From Thiocapsa bogorovii (GTDB lineage Bacteria; Pseudomonadota; Gammaproteobacteria; Chromatiales; Chromatiaceae), in contig NZ_CP089309.1 in NCBI RefSeq assembly GCF_021228795.1, forward strand, positions 5,515,501-5,579,500: a stretch of 64,000 bases of DNA, in the 5' to 3' direction. Position 1 is the first letter of the stretch, and each line of letters opens with the position of its first letter. The position numbers and the translations under genes are program-made. Of the stretch, positions 26,218-35,073 are shown piece after piece. Below the pieces are notes generated by a model. The model searched no databases. It saw nothing but the letters and a program-made list of their open reading frames with translations, and had not been told where the DNA came from.

Positions 26218-27214
26218 AACGATGAAACCCGCGCGCGTTCGCAGCGATCGGATCCGGGGCCACTACCACCGTTGCACCCGGAAACAACCCGGCCGCCGCC
26301 CGCAAGTAATAGCTTCCGCCGCCCCCGGCGATCAACACGAGATCCACGCTCGCGCTCTCGCGGCGCAGGGATCGGCGCAGGCTCTCCAGGGCGACCGCGC
26401 AGACCGGTCCGGCCGCACGCCCGAGGAGGGTCGGCACCGACAGGCGATGTCCGGCCTGCAGCACATGCCCACGCCCGGCACGCAGCGCCGCCTCCAGACC
26501 GAGCGGCTGGGGTTTGCCGCCCGCCTCGGCCGCAGCCTCCTGCGCGGCCCGCTCCAGCAGCACCGACATGGCCTCCAGGCTGGTGCCGCTGGCGCTGCGG
26601 CGCAGTTCCCCTTTGACGACGAGCGCCCAATCGAAGGAATAGAAGCCGGCGTCGAGCACGATGACGGTGCCGGTCTCGATGCGCTCGAGGATCTCCTCGT
26701 CCGTGGCGGTATAGACCAGATCGAGGTAGGCGCCGATCGGCTGCGGAACGACCCGCACCTCCCCGACCTCGAGGCTCGCCTCGCCCAGGCCGTGCCGCCC
26801 CGTCAGGAGGCGCTTCAGGCGCTCCCGACGGCGAGGGTCGCCGGCTTGGGTGACCGGCAACCCGGTCACGACCACGTCGATGGCGCGCTGCCCCGTCAGC
26901 TGCAGCGCGGCCAGGGCCAGGGCGTGGTAGCTCGGGGTGGCCGGATAGTCTTCGTGCAGCGGGCGCTGCCAGTCCTCGAAGCGCTCGGGCTCGATCGCCG
27001 CCGCCCAGGGCACGCCGTCCAGATCGACCGGGACCGGTCGATCGGCGGTCGCACCCGTCGCGCTCCCGGCCCCCTCCTCCGCGCCGATGCGCTCGCCCAG
27101 CCGCTCCCGCGGAGCGGCCCCGGCCGGGCGCAGGATCAGTCGCGGCAGCGCTCCGCGAGGTCCTGCCGCGATCTTCACATTCGAATAGCCGATATCCAGT
27201 CCGACGACGTACAT
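26207..27214 (-). CDS. parM: ParM/StbA-like actin-family ATPase
   Basis: The 335-residue protein starts at ATG 27214. It has the actin-fold signatures: phosphate-1 loop VVGLDIGYSNVKIA at residue 3, connect region with VVVTGLPVTQAGD, phosphate-2 loop TVIVLDAGFYSFDWALV, and the adenosine motif VDLVLIAGGGGSYYLRAA. Such proteins form filaments that move plasmids or ICE circles to daughter cells. It is the first gene of the leftward operon that ends with traG, so segregation and transfer functions are co-transcribed. Confidence 0.88.
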   Translation of the reverse strand: MYVVGLDIGYSNVKIAAGPRGALPRLILRPAGAAPRERLGERIGAEEGAGSATGATADRPVPVDLDGVPWAAAIEPERFEDWQRPLHEDYPATPSYHALALAALQLTGQRAIDVVVTGLPVTQAGDPRRRERLKRLLTGRHGLGEASLEVGEVRVVPQPIGAYLDLVYTATDEEILERIETGTVIVLDAGFYSFDWALVVKGELRRSASGTSLEAMSVLLERAAQEAAAEAGGKPQPLGLEAALRAGRGHVLQAGHRLSVPTLLGRAAGPVCAVALESLRRSLRRESASVDLVLIAGGGGSYYLRAAAGLFPGATVVVAPDPIAANARGFHRYAG

Positions 27215-27705
27215 GGCTCCGCCCGTTGGGTTCACACCGAATGCACGGGCGGTACACGAACGCGCGTCACGTCGTCGCCGCACCGATGCATTCCAATGGC
27301 AAGGTTCACAAGACATTCGCGATCGGCGTACAAGAAGGCGACAGCGAATGCTCGGCATTCTTGGCGTCGAGGCGCTGCAACGCCAGCCGTTTAAATGACC
27401 GAAAACGGTGTCTTTCCGGGCGGTGCCCGACGCATGACGCGTGCTAACCTCCCGGCGCCTGACGGCAATGGAGAACGGCATCCATTCGCGGGAAAGAGAA
27501 ACGGAGGCGAGCCGATCATCGGATAGGTTTCGGAAAAGAAACGGAATACCGATCGGCGAGAACGCGGCGACCGCGTTTGCGGTCCTGCAGTGGAGAACAG
27601 GGAGCCACGAATGAAAACCCGAGCGGCGTTTCGCGCCCTCCGGCGACACCCACCCAATGGATGAGCGAATACGAACGCCCGTCTCGAGCGATCAGGGATC
27701 AACGC
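27215..27705. promoter_or_regulatory. Divergent control region between parM-like and mobI, candidate oriT/centromere
   Basis: No gene is seen. It holds two copies of a composite site: GGAAAGAGAAACGGA (27491-27505) followed by palindrome CCGATCATCGG (27512-27522), and GGAAAAGAAACGGA (27532-27545) followed by CCGATCGG (27549-27556), about 41 bp apart. Nearer parM there is GAATGCTCGGCATTC (27349-27363), a 6-bp inverted repeat, with single GAATGC/GCATTC boxes nearby. In SXT the origin of transfer lies upstream of mobI, so this is the natural place to look for oriT. Function is inference. Confidence 0.5.
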
Positions 27706-28766
27706 ATGACACGACGACCGAACGGCAATACGGAAGACGAGAACGCGCTTGCGCCTTCCGATCGAGGGGAGCGCGACACCGCAAGCGTCCGAGCAACCAC
27801 GGCGCTGCCTGCCCTGACCGGAAGCTGCCCGCGGCAAGTGAGAACAGCGGGCGCTGTTTCACCAAAGATAAGAGGGTGCGAACGCCCGGCCAGCGTGCCG
27901 CCTGCCCACAGGCTCGAGGCAGCCTTCCGGGCAGGCCCGCTCGGCGCAACGGGCAGGGACGCCGAGGACGACGACGCCACCGAGGAGGATGCGGCACCGA
28001 GCGCTGTCGCGGAGGCGCTCGACGCCTGGATCGCGCACAACCTGGCCGCCCTGCAGGAGCGCGCCGAGCAAGGCTGCAGCGCCTTCGAGCAACGCCTGGC
28101 GGAGGCCGGTCAGGGGCTGCCGCGCAGCGCCCGGGGTCGCATCGGCGTACGGGTGCGTCGGCAGCGGGCTGAGCGCGCCACCCCCGGCGCCTTCTCCATC
28201 GAGTGGGTCACCTACCGCCATGTGCACACCGCCTCGGGCGTCGTCTATTTGTCGGACTACATCCGCAAGGGCGCCGGGGATCGCTACCCGAAGAGCGCCT
28301 TTCGCGGCATCGCACGGGACTGGCAGCGCCCGCTCGTGGAGGAGGCCGAGCGGGGATTCCCGGAGAGTCGCGCGTCCCTCGTGATACCTCGCGGGGGCAT
28401 CCTGCTGCCGCGAGGACTCGGTCCTTGGCGACCGCCTTTTGTGCCCGGGTTCGCCCTGCGGTCGCAGCCGTGCCCGACTCCCCGTTGGTCCGCCGGGCAC
28501 GACAGCGCCCTCAAATGGCTTGACGGCGTGTGGGATGCGCTCTGCATGTTGCCTCCGCGGCGTCGGGACTCCCGCCCCTTCGCCACTGCGGCAACACGCT
28601 CGCGCCCACGCCTACCCAAGACTACGCGCCTTCGCTTCGCTCTCCATGGCGCGCAGCGGGCGCCATCCGCGCCGCCGCGCGCCAACTCGCCGAGGTGCGC
28701 ACCCGCTTTCGGGCCGCCGCCAAACGGTGCCGCGAGCTGGGTCTGGACGACGAGGCCGCCCGCTGA
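27706..28766 (+). pseudogene. mobI: mobI-like auxiliary mobilisation gene split by a repeat
   Basis: Start is uncertain (ATG 27706 with AGGGA 8 bases upstream, or ATG 27661). After a variable acidic leader, the MobI-type domain reads AEALDAWIAHNLAALQERAE, GRIGVRVRRQ, FSIEWVTYRHVH, VVYLSDYIRKGAG and SAFRGIARDWQRPLVEEAER up to about 28354. A 300-bp dispersed repeat follows, then the expected C-terminal helix AIRAAARQLAEVRTRFRAAA to a TGA at 28764-28766, in a different frame. MobI helps the MOBH relaxase at oriT in SXT-type elements. The frame through the repeat stays open, so a chimeric protein could be made, but the domain is broken. Confidence 0.7.
28355..28654 (+). repeat. Dispersed repeat, copy B (inserted in mobI)
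   Basis: About 300 bp, starting near ATTCCCGGAGAGTCGCG and ending at CTCTCCATGGCGCGC, homologous to 38574-38883 on the other strand and to 14945-15076. AGCGGG occurs at 28349-28354 and 28655-28660, a possible target duplication, although the two mobI halves do not return to one frame if it is simply removed. The unit has a strongly conserved core (GGCTTGACGGCGTGT and TGCCTCCGCGG). Confidence 0.75.
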
Positions 28767-28847
28767 CGGGCGGTCCGCCGCAAAACAGACCCGGACGCGC
28801 GGTTATCGCCATGGCCGGGCGCATCCCGCGCGGTGCAGGATGCCCGA

Positions 28848-31091
28848 ATGACACTCTTCGATCTGTTTCGCCGTTCCAAGCCGGCCGCACCGGGCCCCGA
28901 ACATGCCCGGCCGACGCCCGCACCCCTACCGGCACCGCAGACCGATGCGATCCCCGAATCAGCCCCCGATCCGGACGAGGACCTGCTGCGCTATCCGCCC
29001 TTCATCAAGGGGCTGCCGGCCTCCGACGTGGACGCGCTGCTCGCCAAGCAAACCGAGTTGATCCGCCGCCTCCAGGACGGGGTGGGCATGACCGATGCGG
29101 ATTACCGCGAGCTTGTCCTGCCGGTCGTACGCCGGCTCGCCGCCTTCGTGCATCTGCTGCCCGCCTCCGAGGCCCATCATCACCGCGGCTCGGGCGGGCT
29201 GCTGCGCCATTCTCTGGAGGTGGGCTTCCTCGCCTCCCAGGCGTCGATGCGCCACGTCTTCGCGCTGGATCGCGAGCCCAAGGACCGCTATCACCTGGAG
29301 CCGCGCTGGCGGGTCGCGAGCGGTCTGGCCGGACTGCTGCACGATATCGGCAAACCGGTTGCCGACCTGACGGTGTCGGATCGCGACGGCACTCTGACCT
29401 GGTGCCCGCATGAAGAGCCGCTGCTCGACTGGGCCCGCCGGCACGCGCTGCAGCGCTACTACCTGCGCTGGCGCGAGACGCGCCGCCACAATGCCCATCT
29501 GCAGATGGGCACCTTGGTCGTGCACGCCATCCTCACCCCCGAGATCAAGACCTGGCTGAGTCGCGATCCGGCGATCCTCGCCAACCTGATCGCGGTCGTG
29601 GGCGGACAGGAGGAGACCTCGGTCGTGGGCACGGTGGTCGGCAACGCCGACCGCGCGAGCGTGGCGCGCGATCTGCGCGAGAACCGCATCGATCCCGACG
29701 CCTTCGCGCTCGGCGTGCCGGTGGACCGTTACCTGATCGACGCCATGCGCCGTCTGGTGCGCGAGGGCACCTGGACGGTCAACACGCCCGGCGCGCGGCT
29801 GTGGATGCTCGCCGACGGGCTGCATGTGGTCTGGCCGCAAGGCGGCGAAGACATCGCCGGCCTCCTGGCGCGGGACAAGATCCCCGGTATCCCCAAGGCA
29901 CCCGAGACGATCGCCGACATTCTGGTGGAGCGCGGTCATGTGAGGACCTATCGCGAGGAGGAGCGCGATCGCTTCTACCGCCGCATCGCCCCGGCGCCGC
30001 TCGTGAAGGACGGCAAGCCGGTGCACTTGACGATGCTGCTGCTCGCCTCGCCCGAGCTGGTCTTCGCCGGGCATCCGCCGGCGCCGGTGGCGCGTTGGCA
30101 GGATGGTGCGCGCTGCGCGCCCGTCCGGGACGAGGACCCGGTCGAGCTCATCATGAGCGACACCGGTACGCTCGATGATCCGGACACCGACGTGACCCGG
30201 AACGCGCGGTTCGACCGGATCACCGATGCGGAACGCTCGGTCGGTTCGGACGCTCCGGTAACCGTTACGCCGTCACCGCCGCACCCTGGTGCCGAGTCCA
30301 CCCCCATGACGCATCCTGCGGGCGTCGTCCGACCGCAACCGACGTCGAACGACCCCGCCGCCTCGGCCCGCAGCTGGCTCGCCGACCGCGGCACTGGCGG
30401 CCACGCCTTGATCACGTTGTTGCGGTCCATCGCGGACGGCGAACGCCCCGCCGAGATCCTCGCCCGTCACGATCGCCATCTGCTGATCCCCTACCCCGAG
30501 GGGTTGACGGCACTCGTCGTGCCCGGCATCGGGAGGGAACCCGCCGACCTCCTGCACGCCTTGTGGGACGACGGTCTGCTCGCGATCGATCCGCGCCGAC
30601 CCTTGCTGCGCGTGCGCGAGATCGACGGGCGGATGCGGGCGATGCTCACGGTCGAAGCCAGTGCCGCGGTGACGACGCTTCTCGATCAGCTGGTCGAGCC
30701 GGCGGTTGAGCCGCTGGATGTGCCTCCATGCGATCGCGTTGCGACAGATCCCCTCGGAGTTGCGCCGGGCACGGACGACCCGGCCGGGGCAGCAGACGCC
30801 ATCGACCCGCCCGAGTCACGACCCGGCGCCACCGCCCTTGCCACCGATCCGCCCAAACCGCCCCCGCGCAAAAGCGCCGCACGCGCCTTCGCCGAGGACC
30901 TGGCGGCCCAGTGCCGCGCCGGGCGCGTGCCGACGACGGCGCTCCCGAACGGTCTGCTGATCGACCACGCCACCCTCGCGGCCTTGGCCGCCGAGCACCG
31001 CATTCCGCCCTCGAAGCTGCTCCGGCGCCTCAAGCATCAGCCGGACTTCATCCCCGACACGCGCGGGATCATTCTCGCGGGGCGTGCGTGA
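28848..31091 (+). CDS. traI: MOBH-family relaxase TraI
   Basis: ATG 28848 (AGGA 8 bases upstream) gives 747 residues. The N-terminal part matches the TraI_2/MOBH domain: RYPPFIKGLPA (48-58), ASEAHHHRGSGGLLRHSLEV with His110-112 and His121, and the HD-like LLHDIGKP with His165-Asp166. These residues bind metal in this relaxase class. A basic, Pro-rich linker (about 440-520) leads to a C-terminal domain with SARSWLADRG and a final wHTH-like segment (LAALAAEHRIPPSKLLRRLK). It nicks oriT and pilots the strand. The stop overlaps traD as GTGA. Confidence 0.93.
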   Translation: MTLFDLFRRSKPAAPGPEHARPTPAPLPAPQTDAIPESAPDPDEDLLRYPPFIKGLPASDVDALLAKQTELIRRLQDGVGMTDADYRELVLPVVRRLAAFVHLLPASEAHHHRGSGGLLRHSLEVGFLASQASMRHVFALDREPKDRYHLEPRWRVASGLAGLLHDIGKPVADLTVSDRDGTLTWCPHEEPLLDWARRHALQRYYLRWRETRRHNAHLQMGTLVVHAILTPEIKTWLSRDPAILANLIAVVGGQEETSVVGTVVGNADRASVARDLRENRIDPDAFALGVPVDRYLIDAMRRLVREGTWTVNTPGARLWMLADGLHVVWPQGGEDIAGLLARDKIPGIPKAPETIADILVERGHVRTYREEERDRFYRRIAPAPLVKDGKPVHLTMLLLASPELVFAGHPPAPVARWQDGARCAPVRDEDPVELIMSDTGTLDDPDTDVTRNARFDRITDAERSVGSDAPVTVTPSPPHPGAESTPMTHPAGVVRPQPTSNDPAASARSWLADRGTGGHALITLLRSIADGERPAEILARHDRHLLIPYPEGLTALVVPGIGREPADLLHALWDDGLLAIDPRRPLLRVREIDGRMRAMLTVEASAAVTTLLDQLVEPAVEPLDVPPCDRVATDPLGVAPGTDDPAGAADAIDPPESRPGATALATDPPKPPPRKSAARAFAEDLAAQCRAGRVPTTALPNGLLIDHATLAALAAEHRIPPSKLLRRLKHQPDFIPDTRGIILAGRA

Positions 31092-32908
31092 GGACCTATG
31101 CCAATCCCTGGCGCCCGCTCTTCGAGCTGTCGGCGCTGCTGCTGTGGACCGGCATCGCGGCCGTGTCCTGGGCCACCGCGGAGCTGTGGGATCTGCACCC
31201 GGCCTCCTTCCGGTGGCTCGGGGTCGGCAGTCTGGTCATGGCCCTCACCTGGCTTCCCGGCACGGTGCGCGGCATCAACCGGCGCGACTGGCTGCGCGGG
31301 CGCCCGCAGCAGTTCATCGACCCGCAGGTGTTCGCCGCGCGTGTGCCCTCCTGGCCGGGGTTGCTGTGGATGGGTCGGGGGTTCGATTGGGAGGCCCGAC
31401 ATGCCCAGGAGGCGCTGGATCTGATCCGGCTCGGACCCGAACGGTTTGCCCCGCGCGATCCGGCCCGTCTGGGTGCGACCTGGATCCACGGTCTGGGCGG
31501 TGCCGATGCGGAGATCACCGTCCCGCTCGCCCACACCGAAGGCCACCTGCTGATCGTCGGGACCACCGGGTGCGGCAAGACGCGTTTGTTCGACCTGCTG
31601 GTCACCCAGGCGGTGCTGCGCGGGGATGCGGTCGTGATCCTCGATCCCAAAGGCGACCGCGGTCTGCGGGCCGCCGCCGAGCGCGCCTGCGCGCTGGCCG
31701 GCACGCCGCAGCGCTTCGTCTCCTTTCATCCGGCCTTTCCGGCCGAGTCGGTGCGGCTCGATCCGCTGCGCCACTTCCAGCGGGCCACCGAGCTGGCCAG
31801 CCGGGTGGCCGCCCTGATCCCCTCGGAGACCGGCAACGATCCCTTCAAGGCGTTCGGGCAGATGGCGCTCAGCCATGCCGTGCACGGACTGCTGGCCGTG
31901 GAGGAGCGCCCGACCCTGGTGACGCTGCGCCGCTATCTGGAAGGCGGTGCGGACGCGCTGGTCGAACGTGTTCTGCTCCGCTACTTCGATACTCACCTGC
32001 CGCACTGGCAGGAGCACGCCGGTCCGTACCTCAACAAGGCCCGCGATGCCAATCGACGCGCGCGGGGTCTGCTCGCCTTCTACCGCGAGCGCGTGCGCGG
32101 CGAGCATCCCTCGACCGTCATCGACGGACTCGGGGGCCTGCTCGAGCACGAGGCCGTGCATTTCGGCAAGATGGTCGCGAGCCTTATGCCGGTGATCGTG
32201 ATGCTCACCTCCGGACACCTGGAAGGTCTGCTCTCGCCCGACGAGACGGACCCGAACGATCCGCGCCGAGCGGCCTCGATCGGGGAGATCATCGCCCGGC
32301 GCGAGGTCCTCTACGTCGGTCTGGACAGTCTCTCCGACCCCATCGTGGGCAGTGCGATCGGCTCGATGCTGACCGCCGATCTGGCCGCGGTGGCGGGCGC
32401 CATCTACAACCACGAGGCCCACCCGCGCCCGACCGACATCTTCATCGACGAGGCCGCCGAGACGGTCTCCGATCCGCTGATCCAGCTGCTCAACAAGGGG
32501 CGCGGGGCCGGGCTGCGTCTGACCATCGCGACCCAGACCTTCGCGGACTTCGCCGCGCGCATGGGCAGCGAGGAGAAGGCCCGTCAAGTGCTGGGCAACC
32601 TCAACGGGCTGATCGCGATGCGCGTGATCGATGCCAAGACGCAGGAGTACATCGCCGAGAGTCTCCCGGCGGTGCGGCTGTGCACGGTAGTGAAGAGCCA
32701 AGGCTCCACGACCGCGAGCGACCGACCGTTGCTCTTCACCGGCAACGCCGGAGAGCGCCTCGACGAGGCCGAAGCGCCCTTGTTTCCGGCGGCGCTGCTC
32801 GGGGAGCTGCCCAACTTCGAGTACCTGGCCCGCTGGCCCGGCGGGCGCGTCTCCAAAGGTCGCTTGCCGATCCTGGGCGAGCCCCTGCCGCCTCCGGCGG
32901 AGCGGTGA
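31088..32908 (+). CDS. traD: Type IV coupling protein TraD
   Basis: The GTG start overlaps the traI stop (GTGA). The 606-residue protein has two N-terminal membrane segments (residues 12-30 and 40-55), Walker A GTTGCGKT at 158-165, Walker B region AVVILDPKGDR shortly after, and later TDIFIDEAAETV and TIATQTFADF typical of TraD/VirD4 motors. It docks the relaxosome to the secretion channel and pumps DNA. It is of the SXT TraD type, as expected next to a MOBH relaxase. Confidence 0.93.
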   Translation: MRTYANPWRPLFELSALLLWTGIAAVSWATAELWDLHPASFRWLGVGSLVMALTWLPGTVRGINRRDWLRGRPQQFIDPQVFAARVPSWPGLLWMGRGFDWEARHAQEALDLIRLGPERFAPRDPARLGATWIHGLGGADAEITVPLAHTEGHLLIVGTTGCGKTRLFDLLVTQAVLRGDAVVILDPKGDRGLRAAAERACALAGTPQRFVSFHPAFPAESVRLDPLRHFQRATELASRVAALIPSETGNDPFKAFGQMALSHAVHGLLAVEERPTLVTLRRYLEGGADALVERVLLRYFDTHLPHWQEHAGPYLNKARDANRRARGLLAFYRERVRGEHPSTVIDGLGGLLEHEAVHFGKMVASLMPVIVMLTSGHLEGLLSPDETDPNDPRRAASIGEIIARREVLYVGLDSLSDPIVGSAIGSMLTADLAAVAGAIYNHEAHPRPTDIFIDEAAETVSDPLIQLLNKGRGAGLRLTIATQTFADFAARMGSEEKARQVLGNLNGLIAMRVIDAKTQEYIAESLPAVRLCTVVKSQGSTTASDRPLLFTGNAGERLDEAEAPLFPAALLGELPNFEYLARWPGGRVSKGRLPILGEPLPPPAER

Positions 32909-33303
32909 CGACGGGGATGCCACGCCGTCGCGATCCGACCGGCCGACTGGCGCTGTCGTCCCTGTCGCGGGCCGACGCTCGGACGCTGCGCACACTGGAG
33001 CTGGAGTGGCCCGATGCCGTCGGGCTGATGGCGCGGGTCGCGCTGCTCGCCTGCCCGCCCTTGCCGTCCGAGGACGACCTTGCCGAACCCGCGCTGGCGA
33101 TGGTGCGCGCAGGCATCGCCGCCTACCGTCGCGCCCGCGGCGACGGCGAGGACGATCTTGCACGCTTCGCGGCCTTCGTCGACGGCATCACCCTTGCCTT
33201 GGCGCGCCGACACCAGTATTGCGTGGCGCGGGCGCTGACCGAGCACCAGCGCCGGGTGCTGGCCCGGAGCGTACCACCGAGGCAGACCTCCCGTGTGGGA
33301 TAG
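32905..33303 (+). CDS. Hypothetical protein of the conjugation cluster
   Basis: The GTG at 32905 overlaps the traD stop (GTGA); an in-frame ATG at 32917 is the alternative. The 132-residue product is helical, Ala/Arg/Leu-rich, without signal peptide or membrane segment. Its position between traD and the DUF4400-like gene equals that of small uncharacterised genes in SXT-type elements. No domain recognised. Confidence 0.65.
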   Translation: MTTGMPRRRDPTGRLALSSLSRADARTLRTLELEWPDAVGLMARVALLACPPLPSEDDLAEPALAMVRAGIAAYRRARGDGEDDLARFAAFVDGITLALARRHQYCVARALTEHQRRVLARSVPPRQTSRVG

Positions 33304-33961
33304 CGCGAACACCAAGGAGGGTCGCGGCGTGTGGCTGTGGGCGGTCGCCTCGACCCTGCTGCTCTTCGTGCTCGAGCTCGTCCTGTTCGCCTCCTTCATC
33401 CCGAGCGACTGGGCGCACGGCGTCGAGCAGACCGAACGGCGCGTGCTCGTGGAAACCCTCGGGACCGATGCGGCGCAGGCGATTCAGGCCCGCGGCGCGC
33501 GGTGGTACGACACACTCTTCGTGGAGACCGGCATCGCGCCCTGGACCTATCGCCTGGTCGCGACCGGACCGGGCGTGGAGTCCGGTTACGGCCTGGAGCC
33601 GATCGGCGCGAGTCCCGCCTGGGCCTGGTTGCGCGCACGCCTGGACGTGATTTGGGGCGCGTTCGCGCAGGCCCTGCGCCGGTTCGCGCTGCTGCTGGCC
33701 TGGTGGCCGTTCATGGCGATCATGCTGGTGGCGGCGATCGGCGACGGCTGGCTGCGCCGTCGCATCCGCCAATACGGGTTCGTCTACGCCAGCCCGCTGG
33801 CGCATCACACCGCGCTGCGGATCCTGCTCGCGCTCTGGCTGATCGTCGGTCTGCTGCTGTTCGCACCGATCGCGATGCCGGTCCTTGCGGTCCCGTTACT
33901 CGGTGTCGCCTCGGCGCTGTGCGTGGCGTTCGTGGTGACCCATACGCAGAAGCAGCTCTGA
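33293..33961 (+). CDS. Integrative-conjugative-element membrane protein (DUF4400/TraJ-like)
   Basis: A GTG at 33293 gives 222 residues, overlapping the previous gene by 11 bp. The pattern is one N-terminal membrane segment (WLWAVASTLLLFVLELVLFA), a periplasmic loop with RRVLVETLGTDAAQAI, and three C-terminal segments around RRRIRQYGFVYASPLAHHTA, which is typical of the ICE membrane proteins next to traD. Role in transfer is unknown, perhaps coupling-protein support. Confidence 0.8.
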   Translation: MWDSANTKEGRGVWLWAVASTLLLFVLELVLFASFIPSDWAHGVEQTERRVLVETLGTDAAQAIQARGARWYDTLFVETGIAPWTYRLVATGPGVESGYGLEPIGASPAWAWLRARLDVIWGAFAQALRRFALLLAWWPFMAIMLVAAIGDGWLRRRIRQYGFVYASPLAHHTALRILLALWLIVGLLLFAPIAMPVLAVPLLGVASALCVAFVVTHTQKQL

Positions 33962-34068
33962 ACCGCGTCGGTCCTCGAAACCGCTGCGGGTGTCTCACGG
34001 CCGGTCAAGGCACTCGGTCCGTGAGCCCGTACGGATTCGGGACCCATCCGAGGCTCGGATCGCGATGG

Positions 34069-34581
34069 TCACTTTCCCTGTTCCGAGAGCCGCTTTGCAA
34101 TCTCGCGGATCGGGATGAAAAGGCGGTTGGATTGGCTTGTAAGGCGATGAAACCCCAGGCGAGCATAAAACGCGGCGGCGTGATCGTCCTTTGCGTCCAC
34201 GACAAGCGCATAGATCGCCGGTTCTGCCCGGACGGCGCGCGCAACGGCATCGACGACAAGGAGTGCACCCAGACCCTGTCGTTGATGACGACGGTCAACG
34301 GCCAAGCGCCCGATCAGTCCGGCAGGAAGTGATGGATAACGCGGCAAACGCTTGGTCAGGCTCTCGGGCAAGTCGGTCAGCGGGATGCCCGCCGCCGCAA
34401 AGGTGTAGTAACCGGCAACCTGGTTGTCGGCGTCCAGCAACACAAAGCAGTTGCTCACGCGACGCCGGACGTCCTGCGTGACGCGTTCTCTGAAATACCG
34501 ATCCAGTGCGTCGACGCCGCTGCAAAAGGCCCCGCGCTCCTGCGCTCCGAGAAGCTCGATACGAAATCCCTCTCCGCGCAC
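34069..34581 (-). CDS. GNAT acetyltransferase toxin of a TacT/AtaT-type pair
   Basis: The 170-residue protein probably starts at GTG 34581, 5 bases after the antitoxin stop. It shows CSGVDALDRYFRERVTQDVRR, SNCFVLLDADNQVAGYYTFA, the acetyl-CoA loop VDRRHQRQGLGALLVVDA and VVDAKDDHAAAFYARLGF, the hallmarks of toxins that acetylate aminoacyl-tRNA. It lies downstream of its RHH antitoxin in one leftward operon, inserted between the traD block and traL. Confidence 0.9.
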   Translation of the reverse strand: MRGEGFRIELLGAQERGAFCSGVDALDRYFRERVTQDVRRRVSNCFVLLDADNQVAGYYTFAAAGIPLTDLPESLTKRLPRYPSLPAGLIGRLAVDRRHQRQGLGALLVVDAVARAVRAEPAIYALVVDAKDDHAAAFYARLGFHRLTSQSNRLFIPIREIAKRLSEQGK

Positions 34582-34586
34582 GCGCG

Positions 34587-34868
34587 TTACGCGTTCTGGC
34601 GAAGGTAACGCGCGACGGCGCGCTCCATCGAGGGCGTGAGCGGTTCCGGGTTCAGTAACGCCTCCGCGAACCTGTGCTGATCCTCGACGGACAGTCGGAT
34701 GATGCAGGCCTCCTCGATGGCGCGATGGGCCGCGTCGCGCGCGGCGTCGACGACAAAGTCGCTGACACTGCGTCCCTGGAGCTCGGCGGCCCGTTTGACG
34801 ACGGCCAGCACCTCGGGCGATACCCGGGCCTCGAAGCGGGCGGTGCGGATGGTTTCTCTCGGCATCAT
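34587..34868 (-). CDS. RHH (DUF1778) antitoxin
   Basis: The 93-residue protein begins at tandem ATGs (34868 and 34865) behind GAGGAC. The ribbon-helix-helix domain reads RTARFEARVSPEVLAVVKRA, ELQGRSVSDFVVDAARDAA, and the C-terminal toxin-binding tail has RLSVEDQHRFAEALLNPEPL. This is the standard partner of GNAT toxins and should autorepress the operon through the inverted repeat just upstream. Confidence 0.93.
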   Translation of the reverse strand: MMPRETIRTARFEARVSPEVLAVVKRAAELQGRSVSDFVVDAARDAAHRAIEEACIIRLSVEDQHRFAEALLNPEPLTPSMERAVARYLRQNA

Positions 34869-34890
34869 GGTGTCCTCGGTTTCTCGTATT

Positions 34891-34920
34891 AGTGTACGTA
34901 ACTAAGCCGTACATTGTAAA
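34891..34920 (-). promoter_or_regulatory. Toxin-antitoxin promoter with RHH operator
   Basis: On the minus strand TTTACA (34915-34920) and TACACT (34891-34896) are 18 bp apart, an acceptable sigma70 pair. Between and overlapping them is the inverted repeat TGTACG (34893-34898) / CGTACA (34908-34913), the likely operator of the antitoxin. Confidence 0.6.
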
Positions 34921-35073
34921 CCGCCAAGGTCGCGACACCTCCTCGCCGTGACTGTGGACAAGACGCCGTTCCACCTGCGGCAAAGCGTATGCTTTCGGAG
35001 GGTTATCGCCGTCGCCGGCCGGTTTGGCGTGACGCACCATGGGCTCACGTCAAGACCGCGCCACAGGCACCCG

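Noticed and set aside
31037..33303. 708- and 739-codon frames overlapping traD
   Set aside because: Arg/Gly-rich shadows; traD has Walker A/B and overlaps traI properly.
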